A stretch of DNA of 8,216 nt from Prevotellaceae bacterium (GCA_030523505.1 JAUNIK010000111.1:1-8216), one strand, 5' to 3'; shown: positions 1 to 7,584, counted from the first letter of the stretch. Program-made: numbers and translations. Notes: generated by a model from the sequence alone, not told the origin.

Positions 1-46
1 CGTTCATCCTTCGATTGGAGATAAGTCCATGATTGAAGGATAAACG
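1..46. repeat. Long imperfect inverted repeat (hairpin) downstream of the nuclease gene
   Basis: Bases 1-19 pair with 26-46. CGTT pairs with AACG, then after one mismatch ATCCTTCGAT pairs with ATTGAAGGAT (one G-T wobble), then after a two-base bulge TGGA pairs with TCCA around the six-base loop GATAAG. It starts 17 bases past the nuclease stop codon, so it could end that transcript, but the window stops where a U-tract would be expected on the minus strand. It could equally be a terminator of a convergent neighbour or the end of a repeat element. Confidence 0.45.
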
Positions 47-62
47 AGAAAGAATTGGTATT

Positions 63-1490
63 TTACCATGTCCAGATTTGAGTATTGGCATTAGCCTCAA
101 CCTTATTTTCTATACCATCTGGAAGATTGCAGAAGAAGTCAATGCCTGTACGCTCTTCAAGTTCGTCAATCGAGATGACATAGTTGCGCAAGTCATCCTT
201 GCTTTTGTCTTCGTCCAGATTCTCAGCCCAGAAAGCGATAGCCTTATATCCTGCGGGAGCTTTGTAGAGCAATGCCATAAAGAAATATTTAGGCACGATA
301 AGTTTGTTGCTTATTCTCGTCAGGATATAATCCTCATTATCAATCGTACCACCCTTGCATACGAACAGAGTATCAGTGACAGGTGACAAGGCAATCCATC
401 TGCGCACTCGCTCCTCCATGTTTTCCCATACACCGGCATTAAATTTGTTGTACTGCGGCTGCATGTTAGTGAGGTAGAAAGTCTGCTTATTAGCTAACTT
501 AGAATAAAGACGATCGGCCGAAGGGCAGATATGTCCATGGTCGAATCCAGAACCCTTGAAATAGTCACTGTCGAGATATTCATCGTCGTTGAGTTCTGGA
601 TCGAAAGGATATCCACCGTCATAACGACTAACGTTTCCGCCAAATCCATGGAAGAGCTGATAGCACGACCATCTCTGAGACATTTTATCAACATCCCACT
701 CCACCGAGTAGTTCACTCCATAAGAATCGGATGTACTATGGACAATCACCTTGTTGTTGCCTTCCTTCAGTCGTGGGAATTCGAGACGAGCAGTTTCCTT
801 AACATCCGAGATATTCTTATTGGCGTTGGCAGTACCCGCATCTGTAATCAATCCATTATCCGGAATACTTAAGCTACCCTCCTTCAACAATAGTCTCCTA
901 ACTTCCCATGTTGCAGATTTATCTCCGCACTGATAATGCAGTGCCACTACTACGTTCCTTTTGCCAATGAACTCATTTGGAATATTAATGCCATAGTCGT
1001 ACCACGTATCCCAATTATTTCCTTGTTCCCAAATGTTAGAAATGTCAGTCCATTTAGTATTTGAAGGATCACCCGTATAATTATCAGTAATAAGCACTTG
1101 GTCAAGAATATCAGCATAAGAAGTATTATTATCAGCATAATAACGCAAGATATACTGAAACTGCAGATAAGCCCCTTGTGACTTAGAAAGATCGATACTT
1201 TGCGATACGAGATAACCATCCGAAACAGTTGTCGTCTTGGTATTATTGTCATATCCCGTAGCCTTAGCCGCACTGTAATCAATAACCCAAGGAGTTCCCT
1301 TTATGGTTTTCACAGTGAATGTCCCGAAAGTAGCCACGAATGTCTCATTGATATATTCCCCATTTGTAGCACTTGGATTGTCAGTACCTCCACCAGGCTG
1401 TGGTGTATCGCCATTGTCATTAGAACTGCTACAATTACTCATTGCTATAGCAAAGAGCAAAGCTAAAAGCGAATAACAATATTTTTTCAT
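63..1490 (-). CDS. Lipoprotein DNA/RNA non-specific endonuclease with N-terminal jelly-roll domain
   Basis: Predicted surface or periplasmic nuclease of 475 residues that should hydrolyse DNA and RNA with a divalent metal. The start at MKKYCYSLL gives a lipoprotein signal peptide with the lipid cysteine at C20 (MSNC-SSS), followed by a Gly/Asp/Pro-rich linker. Residues about 45-204 resemble the choice-of-anchor J jelly-roll domain common in Bacteroidetes secreted proteins (SQSIDLS, LITDNYTGDP, ATWEVRRLLL). Residues about 229-470 are the beta-beta-alpha-metal nuclease domain. It carries DHGH at 317-320 (family motif DRGH, catalytic H320), the metal-binding asparagine N351 in FNAGVW, and E359, matching H89, N119 and E127 of Serratia nuclease. 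An in-frame extension to 1559 was rejected because it would read through a terminator hairpin and place a hydrophilic stretch before the signal peptide. It is the third gene of the receptor/OB-lipoprotein unit. The family assignment is firm; the true substrate and cell surface side are inferred. Confidence 0.9.
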   Translation of the reverse strand: MKKYCYSLLALLFAIAMSNCSSSNDNGDTPQPGGGTDNPSATNGEYINETFVATFGTFTVKTIKGTPWVIDYSAAKATGYDNNTKTTTVSDGYLVSQSIDLSKSQGAYLQFQYILRYYADNNTSYADILDQVLITDNYTGDPSNTKWTDISNIWEQGNNWDTWYDYGINIPNEFIGKRNVVVALHYQCGDKSATWEVRRLLLKEGSLSIPDNGLITDAGTANANKNISDVKETARLEFPRLKEGNNKVIVHSTSDSYGVNYSVEWDVDKMSQRWSCYQLFHGFGGNVSRYDGGYPFDPELNDDEYLDSDYFKGSGFDHGHICPSADRLYSKLANKQTFYLTNMQPQYNKFNAGVWENMEERVRRWIALSPVTDTLFVCKGGTIDNEDYILTRISNKLIVPKYFFMALLYKAPAGYKAIAFWAENLDEDKSKDDLRNYVISIDELEERTGIDFFCNLPDGIENKVEANANTQIWTW

Positions 1491-1511
1491 TGGAATTGAA
1501 CTTTTATTTAA

Positions 1512-1547
1512 TAAAAACGGCGGCATCCCATTTTCGGGACACCGCCG
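1512..1547 (-). terminator. Strong intrinsic terminator between the OB-fold lipoprotein gene and the nuclease gene
   Basis: Read on the minus strand, CGGCGG-TG-TCCC pairs with GGGA-TG-CCGCCG. The two TG/TG steps form G-U wobbles in RNA, giving an unbroken 12-bp stem with the loop GAAAAU, followed at once by TTTTTATT. The U-tract lies on the minus-strand side only, so the orientation is clear. It begins 21 bases after the upstream stop codon and ends about 22 bases before the nuclease start codon, leaving no room for a separate promoter between them. It should reduce nuclease expression relative to the two upstream genes. Confidence 0.88.
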
Positions 1548-1568
1548 AACAAATATCATATAACCGTA

Positions 1569-3095
1569 TTACTCAGCTTTCTTAACACCGAAGCAAACGG
1601 CGTTCTTGCCTTGTGGAGCATCCTTGTGTGATGTCTTGATTGTCACAACAGTGATAGTGTCGCCAACAGCGATTGCATTATCCTTGAGGAAATACTGCTT
1701 GTTAGCGCCAGTCCAGTCGCCATATACACCATAGAGATAAACCTTCTCGCCTGTCTCATCCTCGATATATACGTTGCCGTATTTATCATTTTCAATGGAT
1801 GAAATCTTTCCAGTGAGGACATACAACTTATCGTTGCTATCCTCTGCAGCGTTGAATTCGGCAAGTGAAATAGGTTCAGCCGATGCACAAAGTTCGTCGA
1901 TTGTAGCATTGGTCATCTGAGGATTACCTTTGTGTTCAGCGCGAGGACCTACGATGTTTACAACATCACCTTCCTTCACTGGGAAGTCGCTATAGTTAGT
2001 AGTACCATAAACGTAAACCTCGCCAGAATAATCCTGAACATAGATGTTACCATACTTTGTATTAGCCACCTTAGTTACAAGACCATAGATACGATATTGT
2101 GCATCACCGACAGGAGCGGCATTGAACTCAGCACAAGTTGCTGGGATAATAGATCCCTTCTGAGATATTGTCATCTGAGAAGTATAATCCTTCTTGCCAT
2201 CAGTAGTCTTGAAGATTACAGTAGTGTTACGGTCGCCACCGGTGTTAGGAGCAGCCTTGAAGACAACCTCAGAGCCACCATTCTTGATAGCTGCAATAGA
2301 GAGCCAATCCTTGGCATCCTCAGGAATGTCAACAGTTACGCCATTACCCTTGCAGGTTACGTAAGCAGTAAGCTCGCCACCTTCAAGAGGCAATTCGTTG
2401 CTTGCCACCTCACCTACATAAGTAGAGTCAACCTTAATGAGCGACTTGTTGATTGCTACAACGGTCACGTTAACAAGTTCTACGGTTGTACCGTAAGTAG
2501 TCTTAGGACCCTGAACAACGACCTCGTCACCTACCTCGAGACCAAGGCTGAGGAAGTTCTTCTCCTTACCATCCTTGTCGAGCGTACCATAGATATAAAT
2601 CTCGCCGGTTCCGTCATTCAAATACCAGTTACCATAAGTAGTATTGGCAATGGCAGTACATGTACCCTTCACCTGATATGTCTTACTGTCAGGACCGGCG
2701 ATCACTTCAGCACAAGTAGCTGTTGAAACGGTGGAGAGACCCTGCATCACATTGACAATCTGGGTAGTACCGTTCTCAGCGACAATCTTGAATGATGTGG
2801 AACGGCCGTCGAGGGTTGCGTCAGCAGAAAGCTGAATCTTTGGCAGCGAGTCTTTCTCCTCAATAATCTTATAATCAAACCATGGAGTCTTCTTGGAGAA
2901 AGCTCCAACTGTATCGACCGACCATTTCTGATTGCAATTCACAGTGATTGTGGCAGTACCACCATCTACAGGAAGAGCCATATAAGAAGATGAAACGCGA
3001 AGTCCATCAGGATATGTCACGACATCATCGTCACTACAGCTTGTCAGCATGGCAAGAGCCATGATGAACATTGGAACGAAATATTTCAGTTTCAT
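1569..3095 (-). CDS. Surface lipoprotein with BACON and triple OB-fold domains (putative nucleic-acid binder)
   Basis: A 508-residue lipoprotein with no recognisable catalytic motif. The signal peptide ends at C20 (LTSC), followed directly by SDDD, which fits the lipoprotein surface-export signal described for Bacteroides, so it is probably displayed on the cell surface. Domains in order: BACON-like 33-118, OB-fold 126-216, BACON-like 218-314, OB-fold 319-404, OB-fold 409-504. The three OB units share the motif Y-G-N-x-Y-x-x-D-x-x-G-E followed by Y-x-Y-G, at about 154-169, 348-363 and 439-455, showing internal duplication. OB units of this kind resemble those of the YhcR nuclease and DUF5689-type proteins. 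The start codon lies 18 bases after the receptor stop codon, implying co-transcription, and a terminator follows the gene. It sits where a SusD protein would stand in a polysaccharide locus. Nucleic-acid binding is inferred from the fold and the neighbouring nuclease; sugar binding through BACON is an alternative. Confidence 0.85.
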   Translation of the reverse strand: MKLKYFVPMFIMALAMLTSCSDDDVVTYPDGLRVSSSYMALPVDGGTATITVNCNQKWSVDTVGAFSKKTPWFDYKIIEEKDSLPKIQLSADATLDGRSTSFKIVAENGTTQIVNVMQGLSTVSTATCAEVIAGPDSKTYQVKGTCTAIANTTYGNWYLNDGTGEIYIYGTLDKDGKEKNFLSLGLEVGDEVVVQGPKTTYGTTVELVNVTVVAINKSLIKVDSTYVGEVASNELPLEGGELTAYVTCKGNGVTVDIPEDAKDWLSIAAIKNGGSEVVFKAAPNTGGDRNTTVIFKTTDGKKDYTSQMTISQKGSIIPATCAEFNAAPVGDAQYRIYGLVTKVANTKYGNIYVQDYSGEVYVYGTTNYSDFPVKEGDVVNIVGPRAEHKGNPQMTNATIDELCASAEPISLAEFNAAEDSNDKLYVLTGKISSIENDKYGNVYIEDETGEKVYLYGVYGDWTGANKQYFLKDNAIAVGDTITVVTIKTSHKDAPQGKNAVCFGVKKAE

Positions 3096-3113
3096 ATTAT
3101 TTCTATTATTATA

Positions 3114-6100
3114 TTAGTTGAAAATATACTTGATACCAACAGAAGCATACCAGCACTGTCCGATGGCGTGATTCTTTATCCAAGTCTTGGTGTTGCCATT
3201 GATAGAGGCTGGAGTAGAATATACTCCATATCCCTGAGCGTCAACGCCCTCATACTTGAGGATACGTCCTATACCGCTTGCCTGGAAGTCGGTGTTCATG
3301 ATCTTGGCAACGCCCCAACTTGAGTTGAACATATTGAGAACGTTCTTGATGTCGCAGCTAAGCTGGAGAGTGTGCTTTGTCTTGCCAAGCTTAAGCGAGA
3401 AGTCGTGCTTGTAGCCAAGGTCAACACGATGAACCCAAGGATTATATACGCTGTATGACTCAGCATACTCACCCTGATGTTTGCTCAGATAGTCATCTCT
3501 GTGTACGAAAGCCATGAAGCGGTCGGCATCGTCCTGAGTCTTGAAGCGGAACTCACCGTTCTTCACCTGCTCGTCGGTCGGGATATAAAGAGCGTCATAG
3601 TTGTATCCATCGCCGTTCATATCGTTAACCATAGCGTATGAATAGTTGTAGCCACCGCGGTAAGCCTCATAGATGATGCTCACGTGGTTGCCATGCTTGT
3701 CGTTATGGGTAGCAGAGAGGATGAAACGGTCGGGAGTGATGTTCTCTGCATTGTGGAGGTGCATGTTGTTAGGACCTTCCACTGTAGTAACGTAGTTGAG
3801 CACAGAAGAAGCATTAGAACCTGGCAGACTGGTCATCTCCTTAGCCATTGAGTGAGTATAAGAAGCCATGAGGCTGAGTGTCTCGATAGGACGGGCATTC
3901 AAAGTGAGACTTGCCGACCATCCGTAACCCTTGCTTGTGTTCTCAAGCACGTATGCACTCTTCATAGTCTGGAATCCGGCGGGGAAGAGAGCACGATTGT
4001 CAGCACCGTTGAGACGTGGGAATCCTGCCATTGAAGGCACAGCCCAATCTTTCAGGATAGCTGCATTTACAGTCTTGTTGTAGATATACTCAGCAGTTAC
4101 CGACATCGGGAATGATGTGGGCAGGTTGTAGTCGATAGCAAATGAGGTCTTCCATACCTGTGGCATCTTGAATGATGGGTCAACACCGCAGATAGAAGAA
4201 GGCACTGTACCCTGCTCAGGAGTGATGTTCTCGGGATAACCCATACCAATCAGCTTCTCACGAAGGGCAGCTGCAGTTGCATGACCATTAGCATCAGTAA
4301 CGAGTCCACCTGCAAATTGGCTCATATCTGTGTTCTTGGCATTGAGCTGTGCCTGATACTGCACCATACCGCCGTTGGTAGGCATATTGGTGAAGAATAC
4401 GAGAGGCAGACGGCCTTGGAAGAGACCAGTACCACCACGGAACTTCAAAGTCTTGTCGCCAAGAACGTCGTATGTGAAACCGATACGCGGAGAAAGAATA
4501 ACCTTTGTTGTAGGCCACTTACCTGTGTCTATACTCTTACCATAATAATCGAGATCCTTAATGGCATTGTTGGTCATAAGGTCGCCATTGTTGAAGATAA
4601 ATGTGTCGAAACGGATACCTCCTGTAAGTTTCAGACGCTCAGTGGCGTTCCACTCATCCTGCAGGTAGATACCAAGCTTGCCATACTGCACCTTGGCAGT
4701 AGGATTGGTCTCGCCATTATAACCGTATGTAAGACAAACTACCTGAGGAGCTTCACCATTGATGAAATCGTCAACACTGTTGTAGCGATAATAACCTGTA
4801 CCGTTACGCATATAGGCGTTATCAGCCATCTGGTGCTCAAATCCTATACCAGCCATAAGCTTGTGGTTGCCCATATAGTATGTCACGTCGTCCTTCACAT
4901 TCCATACAGTATTGTGAACTGCATTGTTGTATGTGAAGAGCTCATAACCGAGAGCCATATAGTTGTTGATGTCGCCCGAACCGTCGAGAATATCAATGAA
5001 TGGGAACTCAGATGAATTGGTGCCACGCACCTGGTCAAGCTTTGAGTATGTGGCGAGGAACTGGTTGGAGATATTCTCACCGAAACGGCTATTCAAGTCG
5101 AAAGAGAACGAGTGAACGATGTTCTCCATTGAGTACATAGAATTAGCGAACGACATTGAATACTGCGACATACGTGCAAAAGCCGAACGAGTGCCACCAT
5201 CCATAGATGTTGAGTTAGGAGCGTTCCATGCAGTGTTCTTTGTATGGTTGTAACGCAATGCCAAGTGATGGTCGTTGGTGATGTTCCAGTCGAGACGTGC
5301 AAGAATCTTGTAGTTCTCCTCATCTGCGGGGAAACTATCCCAAGAGCCGGTGTCATAACCATACTTGTTCTTCACATGCTCACTAACGCGCTTAAGGTCA
5401 GCCACGGTACACTTAGAGATATAGTTGTCGGCATCAGCCACACCATTCTCCGATGCCATCCAGCGGTTGGCGATAGTAGGAGTCTTCACAAGTTCGCCAC
5501 TGGCGAAGAAGAAGAGTTTGTCCTTGATAATCGGTCCACCAAGAGTGAATCCGTATGTAGTCTGACGGTCTTTATCGCGTGCGCTTGGAATCTGCTGGTT
5601 GTCAACAGCATCACCGCGCAGGTTCTCGTTCTTGTGATAGATATAGGCAGAACCCTTGTATGTGTTAGTACCCGACTTAGTGATAGCATTCACACCACCA
5701 CCAATGAAGTTTGTCTGACGGACATCAAATGGCGAGATTACCACCTGCATTTCCTCGATAGCGTCGATAGAGATAGGATTACCGCCACCAGGAAGGGCGT
5801 CAGAGAGTCCGAAGTTCTGGTTGAAGTCTGCACCATCAACAGTGAAGTTAGCGGTACGTCCGTCAGAGCCCTGGAATGTCATTCCGTTTCCTCCATAAGG
5901 AGAGAGACGAGTCATGTCAGTGATTGAACGGCTCACTGTGGGCACAGCAGCCATCTGAGCGCTTGTGATGTTAGTTGTAGCACCCATCTTCTCGATGTTG
6001 AGCTTTGTAGCCTTACCCTGTACCACAACCTCACCGAGCACCTGGGTGTCCTCGTTCATTGTGGTGTTGAGGTTGTAAGTCTCACCAAGCTGGAGTACTA

Positions 6101-6377
6101 CACCTTTCACCTTCTTAGTCTCATAACCAATGTAGCTGATGGTAACCTCGTAAGGGCCGCCAGAACGCATACCATTGATGTTAAACTGACCTTTGGTGTT
6201 TGTTACTGCTACGTAGCGTGTTCCAGAAGGTGTGTGGACGGCTTCGACCGTTGCACCGATAACATCCTCGTTATCAGCCTTTACCTTACCAGACATACCT
6301 GACGTAGTTACCTGTGCCACTGCTGATGAAATCATCAGCATAAAAGCGGCAATCATAACATACAGTTTCTTCTGCAT
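3114..6377 (-). CDS. TonB-dependent outer-membrane receptor, Oar-like, with carboxypeptidase-D regulatory-like domain
   Basis: A 1087-residue outer-membrane transporter powered by TonB-ExbBD. Residues 1-21 are a Sec signal peptide ending SSAVA before Q22. Residues about 25-109 form the carboxypeptidase-D regulatory-like beta-sandwich found at the N-terminus of Bacteroidetes receptors. VLGEVVVQG near 113-121 resembles the segment that precedes the plug in this group. The plug covers about 125-240 and includes TVDGADFNQNFG and the conserved IGGGVNAITKSGTN at 225-238. The rest is a long beta-barrel rich in alternating aromatic residues, ending GIKYIFN. The length and plug sequence fit the Oar-like group rather than SusC, and no SusD gene follows. 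It is the first gene of the unit, with a promoter about 70 bases upstream. The receptor class is firm. The substrate is unknown; nucleic-acid fragments or nucleosides are inferred from the downstream OB-fold and nuclease genes. Confidence 0.95.
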   Translation of the reverse strand: MQKKLYVMIAAFMLMISSAVAQVTTSGMSGKVKADNEDVIGATVEAVHTPSGTRYVAVTNTKGQFNINGMRSGGPYEVTISYIGYETKKVKGVVLQLGETYNLNTTMNEDTQVLGEVVVQGKATKLNIEKMGATTNITSAQMAAVPTVSRSITDMTRLSPYGGNGMTFQGSDGRTANFTVDGADFNQNFGLSDALPGGGNPISIDAIEEMQVVISPFDVRQTNFIGGGVNAITKSGTNTYKGSAYIYHKNENLRGDAVDNQQIPSARDKDRQTTYGFTLGGPIIKDKLFFFASGELVKTPTIANRWMASENGVADADNYISKCTVADLKRVSEHVKNKYGYDTGSWDSFPADEENYKILARLDWNITNDHHLALRYNHTKNTAWNAPNSTSMDGGTRSAFARMSQYSMSFANSMYSMENIVHSFSFDLNSRFGENISNQFLATYSKLDQVRGTNSSEFPFIDILDGSGDINNYMALGYELFTYNNAVHNTVWNVKDDVTYYMGNHKLMAGIGFEHQMADNAYMRNGTGYYRYNSVDDFINGEAPQVVCLTYGYNGETNPTAKVQYGKLGIYLQDEWNATERLKLTGGIRFDTFIFNNGDLMTNNAIKDLDYYGKSIDTGKWPTTKVILSPRIGFTYDVLGDKTLKFRGGTGLFQGRLPLVFFTNMPTNGGMVQYQAQLNAKNTDMSQFAGGLVTDANGHATAAALREKLIGMGYPENITPEQGTVPSSICGVDPSFKMPQVWKTSFAIDYNLPTSFPMSVTAEYIYNKTVNAAILKDWAVPSMAGFPRLNGADNRALFPAGFQTMKSAYVLENTSKGYGWSASLTLNARPIETLSLMASYTHSMAKEMTSLPGSNASSVLNYVTTVEGPNNMHLHNAENITPDRFILSATHNDKHGNHVSIIYEAYRGGYNYSYAMVNDMNGDGYNYDALYIPTDEQVKNGEFRFKTQDDADRFMAFVHRDDYLSKHQGEYAESYSVYNPWVHRVDLGYKHDFSLKLGKTKHTLQLSCDIKNVLNMFNSSWGVAKIMNTDFQASGIGRILKYEGVDAQGYGVYSTPASINGNTKTWIKNHAIGQCWYASVGIKYIFN

Positions 6378-6410
6378 AAAAATAATACCTATTAGTTAAA
6401 ATTAAGTCTT

Positions 6411-6431
6411 ATAGGACAATTTTCGCCCTAT
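6411..6431 (-). promoter_or_regulatory. Hairpin in the 5' leader of the receptor mRNA
   Basis: On the minus strand, ATAGGGC and GTCCTAT form a 7-bp stem with one G-U wobble around the loop GAAAATT. It lies just inside the predicted transcript, 34 bases before the receptor start codon. No U-tract follows, so it is not a terminator; an mRNA-stability or regulatory role is possible. Confidence 0.4.
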
Positions 6432-6448
6432 TTTTATGATTTTCGCTG

Positions 6449-6485
6449 CAAAATTAACTAAAAATTTCGAATATCGTGTTACAAA
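6449..6485 (-). promoter_or_regulatory. Predicted Bacteroidetes-type promoter for the receptor operon
   Basis: The minus strand carries TAATTTTG at 6456-6449, a perfect match to the Bacteroides -7 consensus TAnnTTTG. A TTTG that could serve as the -33 element is at 6485-6482. The 25-base gap between them is longer than the usual spacing of about 19-21, so the -33 element is doubtful. The predicted start of transcription is near 6442, giving a leader of about 65 bases. The position in the only sizeable intergenic gap before the unit supports the call. Confidence 0.6.
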
Positions 6486-6540
6486 AGTGTTAAAAATGCA
6501 GTTTTTATGCAGAAATTATGCTATTGGTTGGTCTATTGGG

Positions 6541-7584
6541 TCATTTTTTACTTAATTTTCCGCTTTTCAGGAATGATTTATATACCGACATCTTCACCGA
6601 GTTGGTGCTATGGTCGAAGAGCAGGGAAGGATTTACCGTATTGCCATTCACATGCAACTCGAAATGCAGGTGAGGCGTAGTGGCACGTCCTGTCTGTCCT
6701 GTCAGCGCTATCACCTGTCCGGCCTTTACCTTGTCGCCCACATTCACGAGATTCTTGGAGTTATGGCTGTACCAAGTCTCCAGTCCGTTCTCATGACGTA
6801 TTTTTATGAGATTACCGTATGCTGCATATTTTTGCGACATAATCACCTCACCGTCGAAGGCAGCGAGGATATTGTCATTGGGCACTGTCTTGATGTCCAC
6901 TCCCGTATGCGCTCTTCCTCCTCGCCTTCCGTATTGGCTTATCACCTTTGCCCCTGGCAGGGGATAGAATGCCATCTCGTGTTTCTGGTTCTTTCTATCA
7001 CCACCTTCGACGCTCATTTCCACGCTATTCCCTTTTCGCTTGCAGAGAAGAGTGCGTCGGGTGAGTTTATGACTCTTTGGTTGGACGATTATCTCGGGAT
7101 TAACCTTACCGCCGTTCACCATTATATAAAAGGTAAGGAAGGTGCGTCGGTCCTCACCGCCCACGATGGCGATAGTCTGTCCTGCCTTCACCCTATCGCC
7201 CACCTTCACCAAGTTCTCGGCATTGCGGGCATATACAGTCTCCAGTCCATTGTCATGACGTATCACAATCACGTTGCCATGCCCCGATATATGCTTGGAT
7301 ATACGCACGGTACCGGCAAACATCGCCTTGACAGCATCACCTTTGTCTGTCGTTATCTCCAATTCACTGTTATTCTTCACCACAGCCTTTCCAACGGGCA
7401 ATGGGAATGAGTAGTCGGACGAACGGAACCCTCCGAAATCAATGGAGAATGCTTCCGCATGGTCGAAGAGTCCGGGTGTGGGAATACTTATTTGCTGCTT
7501 TTCGAGAGCAGTAAATTCATCTTTTGTCGCTGAGGTCAATATCAATACGGAGGCGACTAATATAATTAGGTTTCTAAGTTTCAT
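6541..7584 (-). CDS. Secreted M23 (LytM) peptidase with one degenerate and one intact LytM domain
   Basis: A predicted periplasmic zinc endopeptidase of 347 residues acting on peptidoglycan cross-links. The start at MKLRNLIILV gives a clean Sec signal peptide (about 1-20) with no lipobox cysteine. Residues about 53-166 are a LytM-like fold that has lost its active site. The zinc ligands of the second domain, H226, D230 and H307, align here with N72, E76 and T151, and the catalytic histidines H274 and H305 align with R120 and F149. Residues about 204-324 are an intact M23 domain with HTGVD (226-230), WYSHN (H274) and HLHFE (305-307). The two domains share GLET.Y..N..NLV.VGD.VKAGQ, showing an internal duplication. 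A GTG start at 7614 would overlap the upstream stop codon by four bases but puts a charged stretch before the signal peptide, so the ATG is preferred. The gene follows the pgeF-like gene by 26 bases and is probably in its operon. No clear terminator follows. Confidence 0.9.
   Translation of the reverse strand: MKLRNLIILVASVLILTSATKDEFTALEKQQISIPTPGLFDHAEAFSIDFGGFRSSDYSFPLPVGKAVVKNNSELEITTDKGDAVKAMFAGTVRISKHISGHGNVIVIRHDNGLETVYARNAENLVKVGDRVKAGQTIAIVGGEDRRTFLTFYIMVNGGKVNPEIIVQPKSHKLTRRTLLCKRKGNSVEMSVEGGDRKNQKHEMAFYPLPGAKVISQYGRRGGRAHTGVDIKTVPNDNILAAFDGEVIMSQKYAAYGNLIKIRHENGLETWYSHNSKNLVNVGDKVKAGQVIALTGQTGRATTPHLHFELHVNGNTVNPSLLFDHSTNSVKMSVYKSFLKSGKLSKK

Noticed and set aside
1550..1557. GATATTTG on the minus strand as a -7 element for a separate nuclease promoter
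   Set aside because: It differs from TAnnTTTG at the first base, has no TTTG at a suitable distance, and would start transcription within the terminator stem.
1491..1559. A 23-residue N-terminal extension of the nuclease frame
   Set aside because: It would be translated across the terminator hairpin and would place hydrophilic residues before a clear lipoprotein signal peptide starting at 1490.
4281..5015. A 244-residue plus-strand open frame inside the receptor gene
   Set aside because: It is antisense to the conserved barrel of the TonB-dependent receptor and shows no recognisable domain or signal; other long plus-strand frames at 1932-2726, 5244-5927 and 6610-7410 were rejected for the same reason.
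3114..6377. Calling the receptor a SusC protein of a polysaccharide utilisation locus
   Set aside because: No SusD-like gene, glycoside hydrolase or sensor regulator is present, and the plug sequence fits the Oar-like group better.
6486..6540. Terminator after the M23 gene (TGCA-TAAAAAC-TGCA followed by TTTT) and the direct repeat CTATTGG at 6521 and 6533
   Set aside because: The stem is only four base pairs and AT-rich, and the seven-base repeat has only two copies; neither is beyond chance.
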